From positions 12,054,938 to 12,118,937 of the forward strand of contig JAKZAP010000014.1 in NCBI GenBank assembly GCA_023053575.1: a DNA stretch of 64,000 bases, read 5' to 3'. Origin of the DNA: Branchinecta lynchi (lineage: Eukaryota; Arthropoda; Branchiopoda; Anostraca; Branchinectidae). A program made the translations under genes and the position numbers. The notes under the pieces are model-generated. The model saw only the letters and a list, made by a program, of their open reading frames with translations, was not told where the DNA came from and did not search any database. Shown in pieces: positions 21,111 to 31,361 of this stretch; position 1 is the first letter of the stretch; every line of letters begins with the position of its first letter.

Positions 21111-22485
21111 AGTGAAAACGGACACACAAGTTGTCGACCAATTTTCGGCGATAGCGGTCCTACCCCTTTATTCTCAAATGATTGTAGCTCTGCGCACGTG
21201 GATGCCGACAATCATTTGTTTATGCTGTGGATGTCGGAGAGAATTGTATAATCGAAGGTCGAAGGGGTTCTCTAAGGTCTCATACAGAGGCGAAAGGGAC
21301 ATGGGGTGAATGTGTTTATTTTAAAGTGGGTTTCAACAGGGAGAAATTTAAATTATTAATTAGTATGCGTGCTGATATTTTACCGCTAGGAGATAGGAGG
21401 GGTTACACGGGTAGGAAGATTGGGAGAATTGGTTCTTACTTCTGCCCGATGTATGGAGATATGAATGAGAGTGTGCGTGATGTCCGGAATTAAATGATTT
21501 GAGAAGTGAAATATTTGTAGTAAATGAGTGTGATCAGGAATGGATGGAGCAAATGTTTAAGAGCGAGTGTTATGGTACTATAAAAAAAGTGGGTAGATTC
21601 CTCAAGCTGTCAACGATCCATAGAGATAATTTTTTGTAGTTTTAGTGGTAGTTAGAAATAAGTTTGTCATTGTGTGTTCCGTTTGTTTATTGCCATGGCC
21701 CTTGGGCTTTTAAAGCACAATGGACACTTCTAATGCTTTACTTTGTATCAAATCCTTCACAAATAAACATTTCCGACTTCCTTTAGAAGGCGCTAAGAAA
21801 ATCGGCCGTTTTCTTGTTATCCCTTGTCTTTACCTCTCTGGCATTTCGGTGATCCAAATCTTAGGAGCTGGGATATCGTGGCAGGAAATTCAAAAAAGAA
21901 GAGGCAATGCTTGATAGAAAAGGACATATTTGAGATGTCACCAAACTCAAGCCGCAGATGCAGTTTCCCTGATTGTTCTAGTGTTTCATCAGAAGTTCCA
22001 TGGCTTAAAGTGCCTGTTAAAAGTTTTTATTTGTGGAATAGTGTTGTGAAGCTTGATTAGCTTGCTTTATAAAATATACCAGAAATATGCAATAAGCTTA
22101 TAAAAAATAACATAGCTACAAAAATTATTCAAAAACAAATAACCTATTAAAATCTGAAGGATACAAGCTGATTTATGCATAGAATAATGATCTACTAAGT
22201 ATGATAAGAAACAACACTTTTATCTTTGTCCAAGCTAGTAAATTGAGCATGTACTGGCCCAAAAAATTACGCTTTGAAATATCACAGAGAGGAAACTGTT
22301 GAAAAAGCCGCTGATTTAGGGGGTAAGCATTGTTCCTAGGTTGTTACAGAGTGGGATTGGGGTAGTTTGAAGTGCCCTTTGAACTTTAAGGTAATAAATA
22401 TCTTATCTTATCTTATATAATGTTCAAACGAGGAAATAATGTTGTCTAGCGAGGATGTTGTTCAATGAGGATTCACTGGTAAAGT
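21111..22485. other. No recognised gene or element
   Basis: Several 60-90-codon frames exist, but none shows a motif or a second copy. A short (TCTTA)n run is at about 22392-22415. It may contain decayed repeats. Confidence 0.3.
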
Positions 22486-22880
22486 ACAGGTCAAGTTCTT
22501 ATCTTTAGAGGCAGAGGAGGGGTTTCGAATTTACAGTAAAAACATGTATGTTTTATAAGCTAATAAAATATTTACTGAGGGGGTAAGGAGGTCCGCTGAA
22601 TCCATATCTGAACTTAGTTTCCTTGCTGGACAAAGGGTGCATCACTAATTCAGCTGAAACTGGAAATTTGGTTGAAGCTCAAAGTCGTTTTTGAAGTCGA
22701 TTAGAGATTCGGTATCGGGCAAGAAGACATGCGGAATCCATTTTTGAACTTTATTTCAACAGTACAAATATTCAAGGAATCTGACGAAGACTGAATGTCG
22801 AAGACATGACCCAATTGTTTGAACCAAATGTTAGATTTTTGGGATCCCGCCGAAACCTTTGGTCTTGTTGAAAATGTTGA
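22486..22880 (-). repeat. Family A repeat, reverse, partial
   Basis: It contains GTACAGGTCAAGTTC, GAATCCATATCTGAACTTAG, GATTAGAGATTCGG and ends GGGATCCCGCCGAAACCTTT followed by GGTCTTGTT. This is the distal family A end in reverse. Confidence 0.65.
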
Positions 22881-22919
22881 TAAGGATATTTTCTTCACGA
22901 AAATGTCGGAAATTTTTTA

Positions 22920-23360
22920 CAGTGGCTTTTCTTCTGCTACACATACAAATCCAAAAAATACTGAAATCCAGGCTTTCTCATCTTTGAACCAGACGTTCTG
23001 CATGTATTCCCTAGACTTCAGAGAAGAAAGCGTACAAATCCAGGCCTGTCTGGAATTTCAACCAAGTTCCTGGAATATATTACTGTTACCCTGAAATTCC
23101 AGAAGAGGCGGCGTGAAAATCCAAGAGTGTCTGAAAGTTTAACCAACTGCCTGGAATTCCGTGCTCTTACCAAATGTAATTCGAACCTGTCTGGAATTTG
23201 AACCAAGTGCTTGGAATTCCGGAATAGCCTACTACCCTAGAATTCTAGGAAAGAAATATCATTACCTGGATTTCGAGAGCTAAGTGTTTTAATTCCGTGT
23301 TCTGCAGCCCGTAAATCCAGGCAAAATGCACAGAATCCAGGCTTCGTCAGGATTCCAGGC
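22920..23360 (+). repeat. Decayed minisatellite of CCTGGAATTCC words
   Basis: Variants of TCTGGAATTT(G/C)AACCAAG, CTGGAATTCC and AATCCAGGC occur more than a dozen times at 20-60 bp spacing, in both orientations. The core is conserved, the spacers are not. No coding meaning is seen. Confidence 0.55.
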
Positions 23361-23525
23361 CGTTTTTGGGATCCCAAACCCTAAGTGGAGGGATACCTAT
23401 GTCTATCCGTCTGGCTGTGAGCACGATAACTCTCGAGGGAATGAGATATTTGATGAAACGGAGGATCCTTTGGGGCAAGGGAAAGGTCGACTTCGTAGAT
23501 GGGCTTTGTAGCCCTACATTTACAC
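23361..23525 (+). repeat. Family A repeat, short proximal copy
   Basis: TTTTTGGGATCCCAAACCCT, AAGTGGAGGGATACCTATG, GAGCACGATAACTCTCGAGG and GATGGGCTTTGTAGC are present. About 165 bp are retained. Confidence 0.7.
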
Positions 23526-23725
23526 TCTAAGTAAAACGCAACGTTTTTTATATATGGCAAATTCTATGGCCTATGAGGCCTATGAACCAGTTTTCAGAAT
23601 TTGCCAGTATTCTAGTAAAGCGTTTCTCCTATAAACCGTTTTAGCGAATCCGTTTCAAGAGAAAACGTACCGCAAAAGAACATGTTGCAGGAGAAAGCGT
23701 TTCTATTTGCAACAGCGTTTCTTAG

Positions 23726-23923
23726 AAAACTGGTTCAAAGGGCCGGCAGCGTTGCATTCTGAAGGGTTGCAGCTACAGAACGTTTCATCGCAAAACTGGT
23801 TCAAAGGGTCGGCAGCGTTGCATGCTGAAGGGTTGCAGCTACATAACGTTTCATCGGAAAACTGTTTCAAAGGGCCGGCAGCGTTGCATGCTGAAGGGCT
23901 GCAGCTACATAACGTTTCATCGG
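23726..23923 (+). repeat. Three 66-bp tandem repeats, open on both strands
   Basis: Units start at 23726, 23792 and 23858 (AAAACTGGTTCAAAGGGCC, GCAGCGTTGCATGCTGAAGG, GTTGCAGCTACATAACG). Because 66 is divisible by three the reading frames stay open: plus-strand unit W/C-FKGPAALHAEGLQLHNVSS, and a cysteine-rich minus-strand unit with CSCNPSACNAA. A partial unit precedes. Probably a minisatellite; a repeat protein cannot be excluded. Confidence 0.8.
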
Positions 23924-24224
23924 GAATTCGTGCCAGAAGTACACGTGAGACACAATAATGATCCGATGAAACACAAGCTTCCTTCTTCTGATTTGGATAG
24001 TCTTCTGCGCGATACATTAGTTAAGAGACGAGGAAAATCAATGACCGATGCAAACGTCTGACCTCCGCGTTTGAAAAAACGTGAGTTTTCTGAAAAGGCT
24101 TCTTACTGCAGCAATCTCACAGAAATTCCTCTCCTATCCCTATCACCATTACCATTTATATACATGTATAGTCAACAGTAATGACTTTATAAGCTAATAT
24201 TTTATTCATTAAGAGTTTAGAAGA

Positions 24225-25352
24225 CAAGAGCTAGAAGCTTATATGGCACTTGCAACGCTGTATCAGAGGATGAAAATAGGAATTTGCCAATTCGTGCGTT
24301 AGTTGTGTTTATTTGTAAGCACACCCCTTGAGATAAGAATGATCATGGGTCCTTTGAAGTCGTGAGAATGGATCGTTCTTAAAAACTATCCTATCCATGC
24401 ATTTGGCTGTGATGATGCTCACTTTAAGGGCGCTAGAACATTCATCCGTAACGAACACTCTAGCACAAATGATGATAAGCTCATCGAAATCATGAAAATA
24501 TGTATTTTGCTCAAAATAATTGTTTTTACTTTAAGGAAATCACAAAACCCTGAGGCAAAACGGATCATGGGCCCTTGGGGATCACGAATATAATTATATC
24601 TTTTGGTCATAAGTGTTTTTTTTACTTTACGGTAAGATATGTAATTTAAGGGTGCTAAAAATTCATTTCTTAGCAAAATCCTTGAGGCATAAACGATCAT
24701 GGGCTAATGGGGATCATGAAAAAGTATATTTTGCTTTAATAGTACTTCAAGGGATGGTCGAATATGAGAAATGACAATTTCTAAGCCAATCTTGTTAAGT
24801 CTCTGATGTTCAAAGTCGAGTTTCATCGTCCTTGCGGATATGGAAGTGCCTGAACTGGCGGTGACCGGAATTTCGGACTCACACTCTCAAGCCTCAAATG
24901 GTCAAGCCAATTTTCATCGTCCCGGTTCCGTCGCTGATGTATCTAGGGCATGTGCTTGTTCTTCCCACCAAGTTTCATCCCAATCGCTCCAGTCTAATCG
25001 TGTCACAATATTTCCGGTTCTCCCCTCCGACTCCCCCCCCCCCCCCCACATTCATCGGATCCGTTCAGGACTCGAAGTGGAAGATCTGAGACACGAGATT
25101 GTTAATGTAAAGTTTCATTAAGATGCCTCAACATTCCGGATTCTCCATCCTCCATTCCCCCCTCGGTGGTCGGATTGGGGAAGTGACTATTTCCAAGTTA
25201 GATTGGCTGGGTCCCTTATATGTCTGCCAAGTTTCATCGTCCTAACTTTCTGGAAGTACCCTAACTCGAGAACAGTGAACCGACAGACCGATCGACCAAC
25301 AGACGGAAAAGTGATCTGTATATGGCACTTGGGCAAAGCTGCAAGTGATATA
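24225..25352 (-). repeat. Family G repeat, copy 3, reverse
   Basis: The left end is CAAGAGCTAGAAGCTTATAT followed by GGCACTTG; the right end is TATATGGCACTTGGGCAAAG then CTGCAAGTGATATA. The typical G body (CCAAGTTTCATC, CTCCCCTCCGACTCCC, a C tract at about 25036) occupies 24780-25310. The left 500 bp are unrelated to other G copies. Confidence 0.65.
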
Positions 25353-25793
25353 AGAACTGAGCTATTCAAGAAACCATGGATTTTAATAATTACATATAAC
25401 TTTGGACGCTTTGGAAACTCGTAATAAGGCATCAAGAAAATAATCAAAGTAATCTTCGAAATAACTCATCAAGAAAATAATGACAGTAGGCTTATAAGCA
25501 TGAAGCATAAAGATTGAGGTCAAACTGGTTCTGGAAAGGGAAACAAATCATAGTAAATCACATCGAGTTAAAATCATGGCACAAATAAAACAACAAGAAG
25601 AAAAATCACAGTAAGTACTTCCACTTCCAAGCGGACTAGTTTCTATTATTCCCCCTATGTCTCACCATCAGCACATCTGACAGACATAGTAAAATAGCTC
25701 TCAGGTTGACGAGTAGAAAATCTGAATCTGCTACCTGCATGTAGTATAGAAAATGTAAGTTACCCATTACCCTATAGACCCGACTTTTAAGTA
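25353..25793. other. No recognised feature
   Basis: AT-rich spacer between a family G copy and the pogo-like element. Confidence 0.3.
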
Positions 25794-26199
25794 GGGGAGA
25801 GGTGGGTACAGTGGCGCACTTTCAGGTCAAGGCATCGTAACTTTGGCAAATATTAACATTTTTGGACGATTTTTAAACTGTTGTGCAGGCAGTTTATTAT
25901 TCTACACTGGTGATTTATTTCACACTTCTTCTTTGAACCAGTTTTTGACGGAGTCATGTTTTCTGACAGCCACTTTTTGCGCCATTGTTGCCGACTAGGC
26001 GGGAACTATGGCGCACCCCATCTGGAACAGTGGCGCACCCATCTGGAACAGTGGCGCAATCAAACTGCTAAGATGAATACTTCGTTTAATGAGTAAGGAA
26101 GTACAAAATAATGAACTGAAAATACCTAAAAGATGAATACTTCGTATAATGAGTAAGGAAATAAAAAATAATGAACTGAAAATAAAAGAAGAAGGCACA

Positions 26200-26805
26200 C
26201 TAGTTAATATTGTAAGCAGTCAGGTCAATGGGAAAGACCAGTTGCTCCGCCTGTCTTTCTGTGCCACCAGAAATATTCGGAGCATGTAGCTTCATTTCGA
26301 CACTCGACTTGCTGAAAGTGTAATTTTCACTGGTCCTGATGAACTTGTAGAAAGGAACCATTCTCTTAATATACATGAGCTCAATGTCCAAGCTGGACTC
26401 AGAGAGGACTTCGCCCACGGAGTAAATTTTGTTCTTTTTTATCTCCCCCTCGCAAACAAGAACATAATCTCCAACACGGACTTCATCGTCACACAAAAAA
26501 TCGTTTTGGTCTTCAAGGCCACGGTGGAGGCTTACATCACTATCACAGCTACTATTGCCTTTTGTGGCAGAGTCACCAAAGTCATCATCAGACGAAGAAT
26601 CAGAAAACAGGGTCTTTACATGACTGTTTCTCTTGAAATTGCGGTCAAATTTAGCAAAGTATCCAACAGCACTGCCCTTTTTCTTAGGTTGGACATCCTG
26701 TTTTTTTGGCACTGGCTTTTGGACAACGGCTTTGTTTGTCTTGGGGTTAATCTTAGAAGTCTTGGCCTTTTTCTTTGGGGTTTTCGGGGTGCGCCACTAT
26801 ACCCT
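26200..26805 (-). pseudogene. C-terminal part of a transposase-type protein
   Basis: The frame runs about 200 codons from after a TAG to a stop. It is a Lys/Pro-rich basic stretch (TPKTPKKKAKTSK), an acidic Ser/Asp stretch, then VRVGDYVLVCEGEIKKNKIY and LDIELMYIKRMVPFYKF. Such a VGDYVLV...YIGxV...FLKR-type domain closes many pogo/Tigger-like DDE transposases (family knowledge, from memory). The catalytic DDE and helix-turn-helix parts are missing, so it cannot mobilise itself. It lies inside matched TIRs, which supports the assignment. Confidence 0.6.
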
Positions 26806-26875
26806 CCACCAAAATGCGCCACTGTAGCCGAAATGCCTTCTTTTATCCATTTTGTGAACCAAAATTTGAAATAAT

Positions 26876-27990
26876 TCAATTTCAATTCAATTCAATTTCT
26901 TTTATTTAACGGTTTTTGAAAACCATAAAAAACAAAACAAAAATAAAACACTCGAAACGAACAGTACACTAAACTAAACCAATCAGGTCGAACGGGCTCC
27001 AGGTGGAACCTGGGTCACACGCAAAGACCGCTCCCATTCCAGCCACACAGGCAGAGACAACCTCAAAAGCGGGGCAGATGCAGCCCGCACAAGTGGATTA
27101 GACGACCTGAGAATCCTATTCTGCAGAGAAAGAATGTTTCTCCTCTTTAGTTCAGGAAAAGAAGGAAGTCCCGCCACCACAAACATACCAGAGGCACTGC
27201 AGTTTCTAGGCAGACGATGCAGCCACCTGAAAGCATTGTTATACAGAACCCGAAAAGACCTGTCATTTTCCCCAGAGATGCTGGTCACAAGGGCCAGGCA
27301 GTAAATTGGAGTGCAGTAGGCCCTGAAAAGAAAAGATTTTATGTCCTCTTCACATGAAGAGAATTTTCTAATCAGTATATTTGCACGGACACACAGCGAC
27401 CTCGAAACGGCTGCTACGTGCTCCTCGTCAGTCAGTTTAGACGTCAGGTGGAACCCGAGGTATTTAAATGACGTCACAAACTCGAGAGTGAAACCATTGA
27501 GTATGGCGTCCGGGATGCGTTTTAGTCGAGCTCCTTTCGGAAGAAACGCCATACACTTCGTCTTCGTGGTATTGAACACAATATCGTGTTCAGCGGCAAA
27601 CCTTTCACAAACAAGCAGCAAGCTATTCAGCGCAGCTACAGTTGGAGCCAAAAGAACTAAATCGTCAGCATAGCTGATATTGTTAAAACACTGACCATTC
27701 ATGTAGCAACCAATACCTGTTTCAGACAGCTCCTTATTCAGCTCGTCAACATACAAGTTATAAAGGATTGGAGAAAGAACACCACCCTGGCGTACTCCAT
27801 TGCCCACTGGGAAATGTGAGCTATAGCATCCACTCCATCTAACCCGAAACTTCTGTACAGTAAACCACGATCCAAGAACCCGAATGATTCTCGGGTCAAC
27901 CCCTTTTAGTCGCAGCTTGTCAAGAAGTTTCGCGTGATTAACACGATCAAACGCAGCCTTAGCATCCAAAAAACACGCAAATACGGGTGT
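26876..27990 (-). pseudogene. 5'-truncated LINE: reverse transcriptase
   Basis: The frame 27969-26983 (328 codons) is open without stops. DAKAAFDRVNH is the first catalytic Asp motif, GNGVRQGGVLSPILYNLYVD the fingers/palm motif, YADDLVLL the catalytic pair (residues about 100-103), then KYLGFHL and the C-terminal YNNAFRWLHRLPRNCSASGM. The true start is missing: the ORF opens inside RT, so the 5' end including the endonuclease is lost. The 3' tail is AATTGAATTGAATTGAAATT, as in some L2/Crack-type LINEs. It is younger than the pogo element it interrupts. Confidence 0.88.
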
Positions 27991-28509
27991 TGAAAATAAC
28001 CAGTAGAACTGGATAATGACCGAGAATAATGACCGAGAGACAAACAGATGGCTGCACTATGTTTAGAAATGTTGGAGCTTCCAGATGAACTAATATTCGA
28101 AAGAATTCGACACTATTTGTAGCCTACAAACCTTAGCAAAGTCAAAAAATATTTTCCATTTGTCCAAAATTTAATTTTTCAAAGCACTTAATCACATACC
28201 TCAAAAACTTCAATCGCCCCAAAAAATTGAAAATGGCTGACGATCATAGACCACGTGACTGCCCTCCTAGTGCGTATTTTTTTAGAATTTAATCTAATTA
28301 CAGGTGGCAGTGGGATCAAGTGCGCCACTGTAGCAGACTGCGCCACTGTACCCACCTCTCCCCTATGTCTATAGACACACGTAAGTGTTGATTGTGTTGA
28401 TTTTAAGACAATGGGTGACTAACAGAATCTAGTCCACTTTGAATGCTGAGCCAGAATAAGGCGAATTGATAACTTGAGACTTATCAACAACAAATTAGAG
28501 AGCACAACT

Positions 28510-29205
28510 CAGTCTGGTACACTAGCCCCATTTCAGGCATGGTGCTCAAACGTCTAGCACCATGCCTGGGTGCTAGACGTTCAAGCACTGAAACTTTGTA
28601 TTTCATGTATGGTGCATGGATTTCAGTATACAGTGCATACCAAAACAACACAGTTTCTGTCAACACAACTGAGCACCAGCTCCGACAGGGCTGATATTAC
28701 TACTATGAATTAGAGAAATCAAAGACAATCCTTTATATATTTTTCACAACAAAAACAAAAGGGCTCTAATGATGATGGAAATGAAAAACCTAACAGCACC
28801 CTATTTATTTTCCATGTATTTTCCCTATCTATCCCACAAGAGCCAATATTCTGGTTGGCTGCTAAGTAGAAAAAGCTGAGGCACAGGACACTTTGCATGC
28901 AAAACCGTTGACTATGTAGAAAAGGAAATGAGGTTTTTCACATCTGTCATCAGCCGAGCCCTTTTGTTTTTGTTGTGAAAAATATATAAAGGATTGTCTT
29001 TGATTTCTCTAATTCATGGTAGTAATTTCAGCCCTGTCCGAGCTGGTTGTTATGACAGAAACTGTTTTTTTGTATGTATGCACTGTATACTGAAATTCAT
29101 GCACCATACTTGAAATCCAAGGTGAAGTGCTTGAACGTCTAGCACCCAGGCATGGTGCTAGACGTTTGAGCACCGTGCCTGAAAAGAGGCTAGTGTACTA
29201 GACTG
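28510..29205. mobile_element. hAT-like foldback MITE M1, complete
   Basis: CAGTCTGGTACACTAGCC and GGCTAGTGTACTAGACTG form the tips of inverted arms of about 260 bp. Both sides carry the perfect 8-bp copy GCACAACT (28502-28509, 29206-29213). The arms contain CTAGCACCATGCCTGGGTG and the centre CACAAGAGCCAATATTCTGG. No coding capacity. Confidence 0.92.
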
Positions 29206-29229
29206 GCACAACTTAACGCAGCACAACAC

Positions 29230-29640
29230 AAATTCTTTTTAGAAGGAGCATCAGTATAGCTGACAGTATTTGAAACCTTGTACTTCTTTCCTTGAAACTA
29301 CCAGGATAATATTTCAGGATCTCCCATCATAGCATTCAGATTTTCATGTAATTATACTCTGTACCCACAGCATTCTCTTATTTCTTCCTTTCCACTTGAA
29401 AAAACTCTTTCTAAAGTAATATGGTCAAACTGTTGGTAGATGTAGGTTGCAATGGTAAAAAACAATTCTCTTATCCTATGAGTCCAGCTTCTCAAATGGA
29501 ACATATACATAAACTTCTGGGTCAGAACCAGAACAATGTGCTTGACATAAAGGTTGAAGTTTCTGAATTCCAGCAATAATTTCATCAGAAGCCTTTTTAC
29601 TGACTGTGTGGAGATATGAAGCTTAATATTGAAGATTAAA
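29230..29640 (-). other. Coding-like minus-strand fragment, unidentified
   Basis: Two overlapping minus-strand frames are visible. One reads SKKASDEIIAGIQKLQPLCQ then PEVYVYVPFEKLDS and stops; the other (29585-29352) reads KLLLEFRNFNLYVKH and YQQFDHITLERVFSSGKEE. The switch between them suggests a frameshifted relic of one protein. Family not recognised; a hAT or other transposase is one possibility. Confidence 0.3.
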
Positions 29641-30062
29641 AAGATGAGATCATGTTATTTTAAATATGCGAAGCACCTGCTCCACTTAATGAAATTATGT
29701 CATAACCATACATTAACGGAGAAATTCAAAATTCAAGATGCAAGTGTGACCCTTTGGGATGTTTCCTCATCGCTTTCAAAAATCATGGACAACAGGGCCT
29801 GACCCACTATCCAGCGTTTGGCATAGGGTCTCCAGCTTTTGGCATAGGCTATGCCAAACCTTGGGCATATCCAGCGTTTGGCATAGGGTATCCCAAAATG
29901 AGGGATTTGTGGTGGACTGGCCCAACCAGCGCACAAAGTCGTCCACTGCTTCCTGACCGATGATTAAAAATTAAGTAGCCTATCTTTTTTCTGCGTGTTT
30001 TGTTTATTTTCTTCATTTACTCTGCCTTTTCAAAATGGTGGGTCATAAATAAATTACTTACT
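29640..30062 (+). mobile_element. Second copy of the (TTAC)n-tailed retroposon, with an insertion
   Basis: The plus-strand frame reads AKHLLHLMKLCHNHTLTEKF, KIQDASVTLWDVSSSLSKIM, DNRA, as at 17131. It is interrupted at 29800-29918 by a 119-bp insert flanked by GGCC on both sides. After it, CAACCAGCGCACAAAGTCGT resumes the element and the copy ends with ACTTACTT. The insert contains TATCCAGCGTTTGGCATAGG three times and the palindrome TTTGGCATAGGCTATGCCAAA region. Confidence 0.6.
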
Positions 30063-30308
30063 TAAGGAAAAGCTTTGTTCTTCCCGCTCAACTGTCACAT
30101 CAGGAAAATAGTAACAAATATTTTCTCCAATATCAGTATCATCAACAACAAAAATTGGGAATTGAGATGGTATGGGAGGCTGAGGGATAGGTAAAGGTTC
30201 AGGAAGGGATGCAGTGTCAGAAGATGAAGTAGGATTAAAAACCCCAAGACAAGACAATGGGGGATTCACAGTATCAGAAGGATGACCCAACTGGATGTGG
30301 ACATCCAA
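30054..30308 (-). CDS. Unidentified Pro-rich coding-like frame
   Basis: An 84-codon minus-strand frame contains HIQLGHPSDTVNPPLSCLGV, a PEPLPIPQPPIP stretch and FVVDDTDIGENICYYFPDV. Its start overlaps a 153-bp tandem duplication (30256-30541), so the upstream part is duplicated. A GTAAGT sits just at its 3' end (as part of the retroposon tail). No family recognised. Confidence 0.25.
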   Translation of the reverse strand: MDVHIQLGHPSDTVNPPLSCLGVFNPTSSSDTASLPEPLPIPQPPIPSQFPIFVVDDTDIGENICYYFPDVTVEREEQSFSLSK

Positions 30309-30541
30309 ACTTGACTTACAAAACTACTATACAAAATCTTTTCTGACAAAAAAAAAGGCAGAAAAGCGTATCTCGATCAATCTCCACATGAACGAAACAT
30401 CTATCGCAATGGGGGATTCACAGTATCAGAAGGATGAGCCAACTGGATGTGGACATCCAAACTTGACTTACAAAACTACTATACAAAATCTTTTCTGACA
30501 AAAAAAAAAGGCAGAAAAGCGTATCTCGATCAATCTCCACA
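30256..30541 (+). repeat. 153-bp direct duplication
   Basis: CAATGGGGGATTCACAGTAT begins both copies (about 30255 and 30408), followed by GATGTGGACATCCAAACTTG and GCGTATCTCGATCAATCTCC. The second copy is interrupted by M1, and its remainder (ATGGACGAAACATCTATCGC) continues at 31263. The first copy therefore shows the empty target site of M1. Confidence 0.9.
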
Positions 30542-31254
30542 CAGTCTAGTACACTAGCCCCATTTCAGGCACAGTGCTCAAACGTCTAGCACCATGCCTG
30601 GGTGCTAGAGGTTCAAACACTGTACCTTGGATTTTATGTATGGTGCATGGATTTCAGTATACAGCGCATACAGAAAAAACACAGTTTCTGTCATTACAAC
30701 TGAGCACCAGCTCGGACAGGGCTGAAATTACTACTATGAATTAGAGAAATCAAAGACAATCCTTTATATATTTTTCACAACAAAAACAAAAGGGCTCTAA
30801 TGATGATGGAGATGAAAAACCTAACAGCACCCTATCTATTTTCCATGTATTTTCCCTATCTATTCCCCAAGAGCCAATATTCTGGTTGGCTGCTATTATA
30901 GGTAGAAAAAGCTGAGGCACAGGACACTTTGCATGCAACACCCTTGACTATGTAGAAAAGGAAATGAGGTTTTTCACATCTGTCATCAGCTGAGCCCTTT
31001 TGTTTTTGTTGTGAAAAATTTATAAAGGATTGTCTTTGATTTCTCCAATTCATGGCAAATTTATGGTAGTTATTTCAGCCCTGTCCGAGCTGGTGCTCAG
31101 TTGTCATGACAGAAACTGTGTTTTTGATGTATGCACTGTATACTGAAATCCATGCATCATATATGAAATCCAAGGTACAGTGCTTGACTAGCACCCAGGC
31201 ATGGTGCTAGACGTTTGAGCACCGTGCCTGAAAAGGGGCTAGTGTACAAGACTG
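30542..31254. mobile_element. hAT-like foldback MITE M1, second complete copy
   Basis: The tips are CAGTCTAGTACACTAGCC and GGCTAGTGTACAAGACTG. A perfect 8-bp duplication TCTCCACA lies at 30534-30541 and 31255-31262. The empty site is preserved in the upstream duplicate near 30390, so the insertion is precisely defined. About 90% alike to the 28510 copy by eye. Confidence 0.95.
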
Positions 31255-31361
31255 TCTCCACATGGACGAAACATCTATCGCCTAATGTTTCTCAAGAAAC
31301 AACTCACTGTAGAATTTATAACCACAGTATTTACACCTCAACCTTTCAGGTGACATAGCAT

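Larger units (their letters stand above)
25794..28363 (-). mobile_element. Pogo/Tc1-like transposon, broken by a LINE
   Basis: Perfect 25-bp inverted ends begin GGGGAGAGGTGGGTACAGTG; both are flanked by TA (25792-25793, 28364-28365), the Tc1/mariner/pogo target. The word CAGTGGCGCA is repeated four times near the left end, and its reverse TGCGCCACTGTA lies near 26791, 26816, 28321 and 28339; these look like transposase-binding repeats. Only the 3' end of a transposase-like gene remains (26200-26805), and a LINE sits at about 26876-27990. Confidence 0.85.

Noticed and set aside
26506..26874. 122-codon plus-strand ORF
   Set aside because: Antisense of the pogo-like C-terminal frame; hydrophobic repeats reflect the Lys-rich sense strand.
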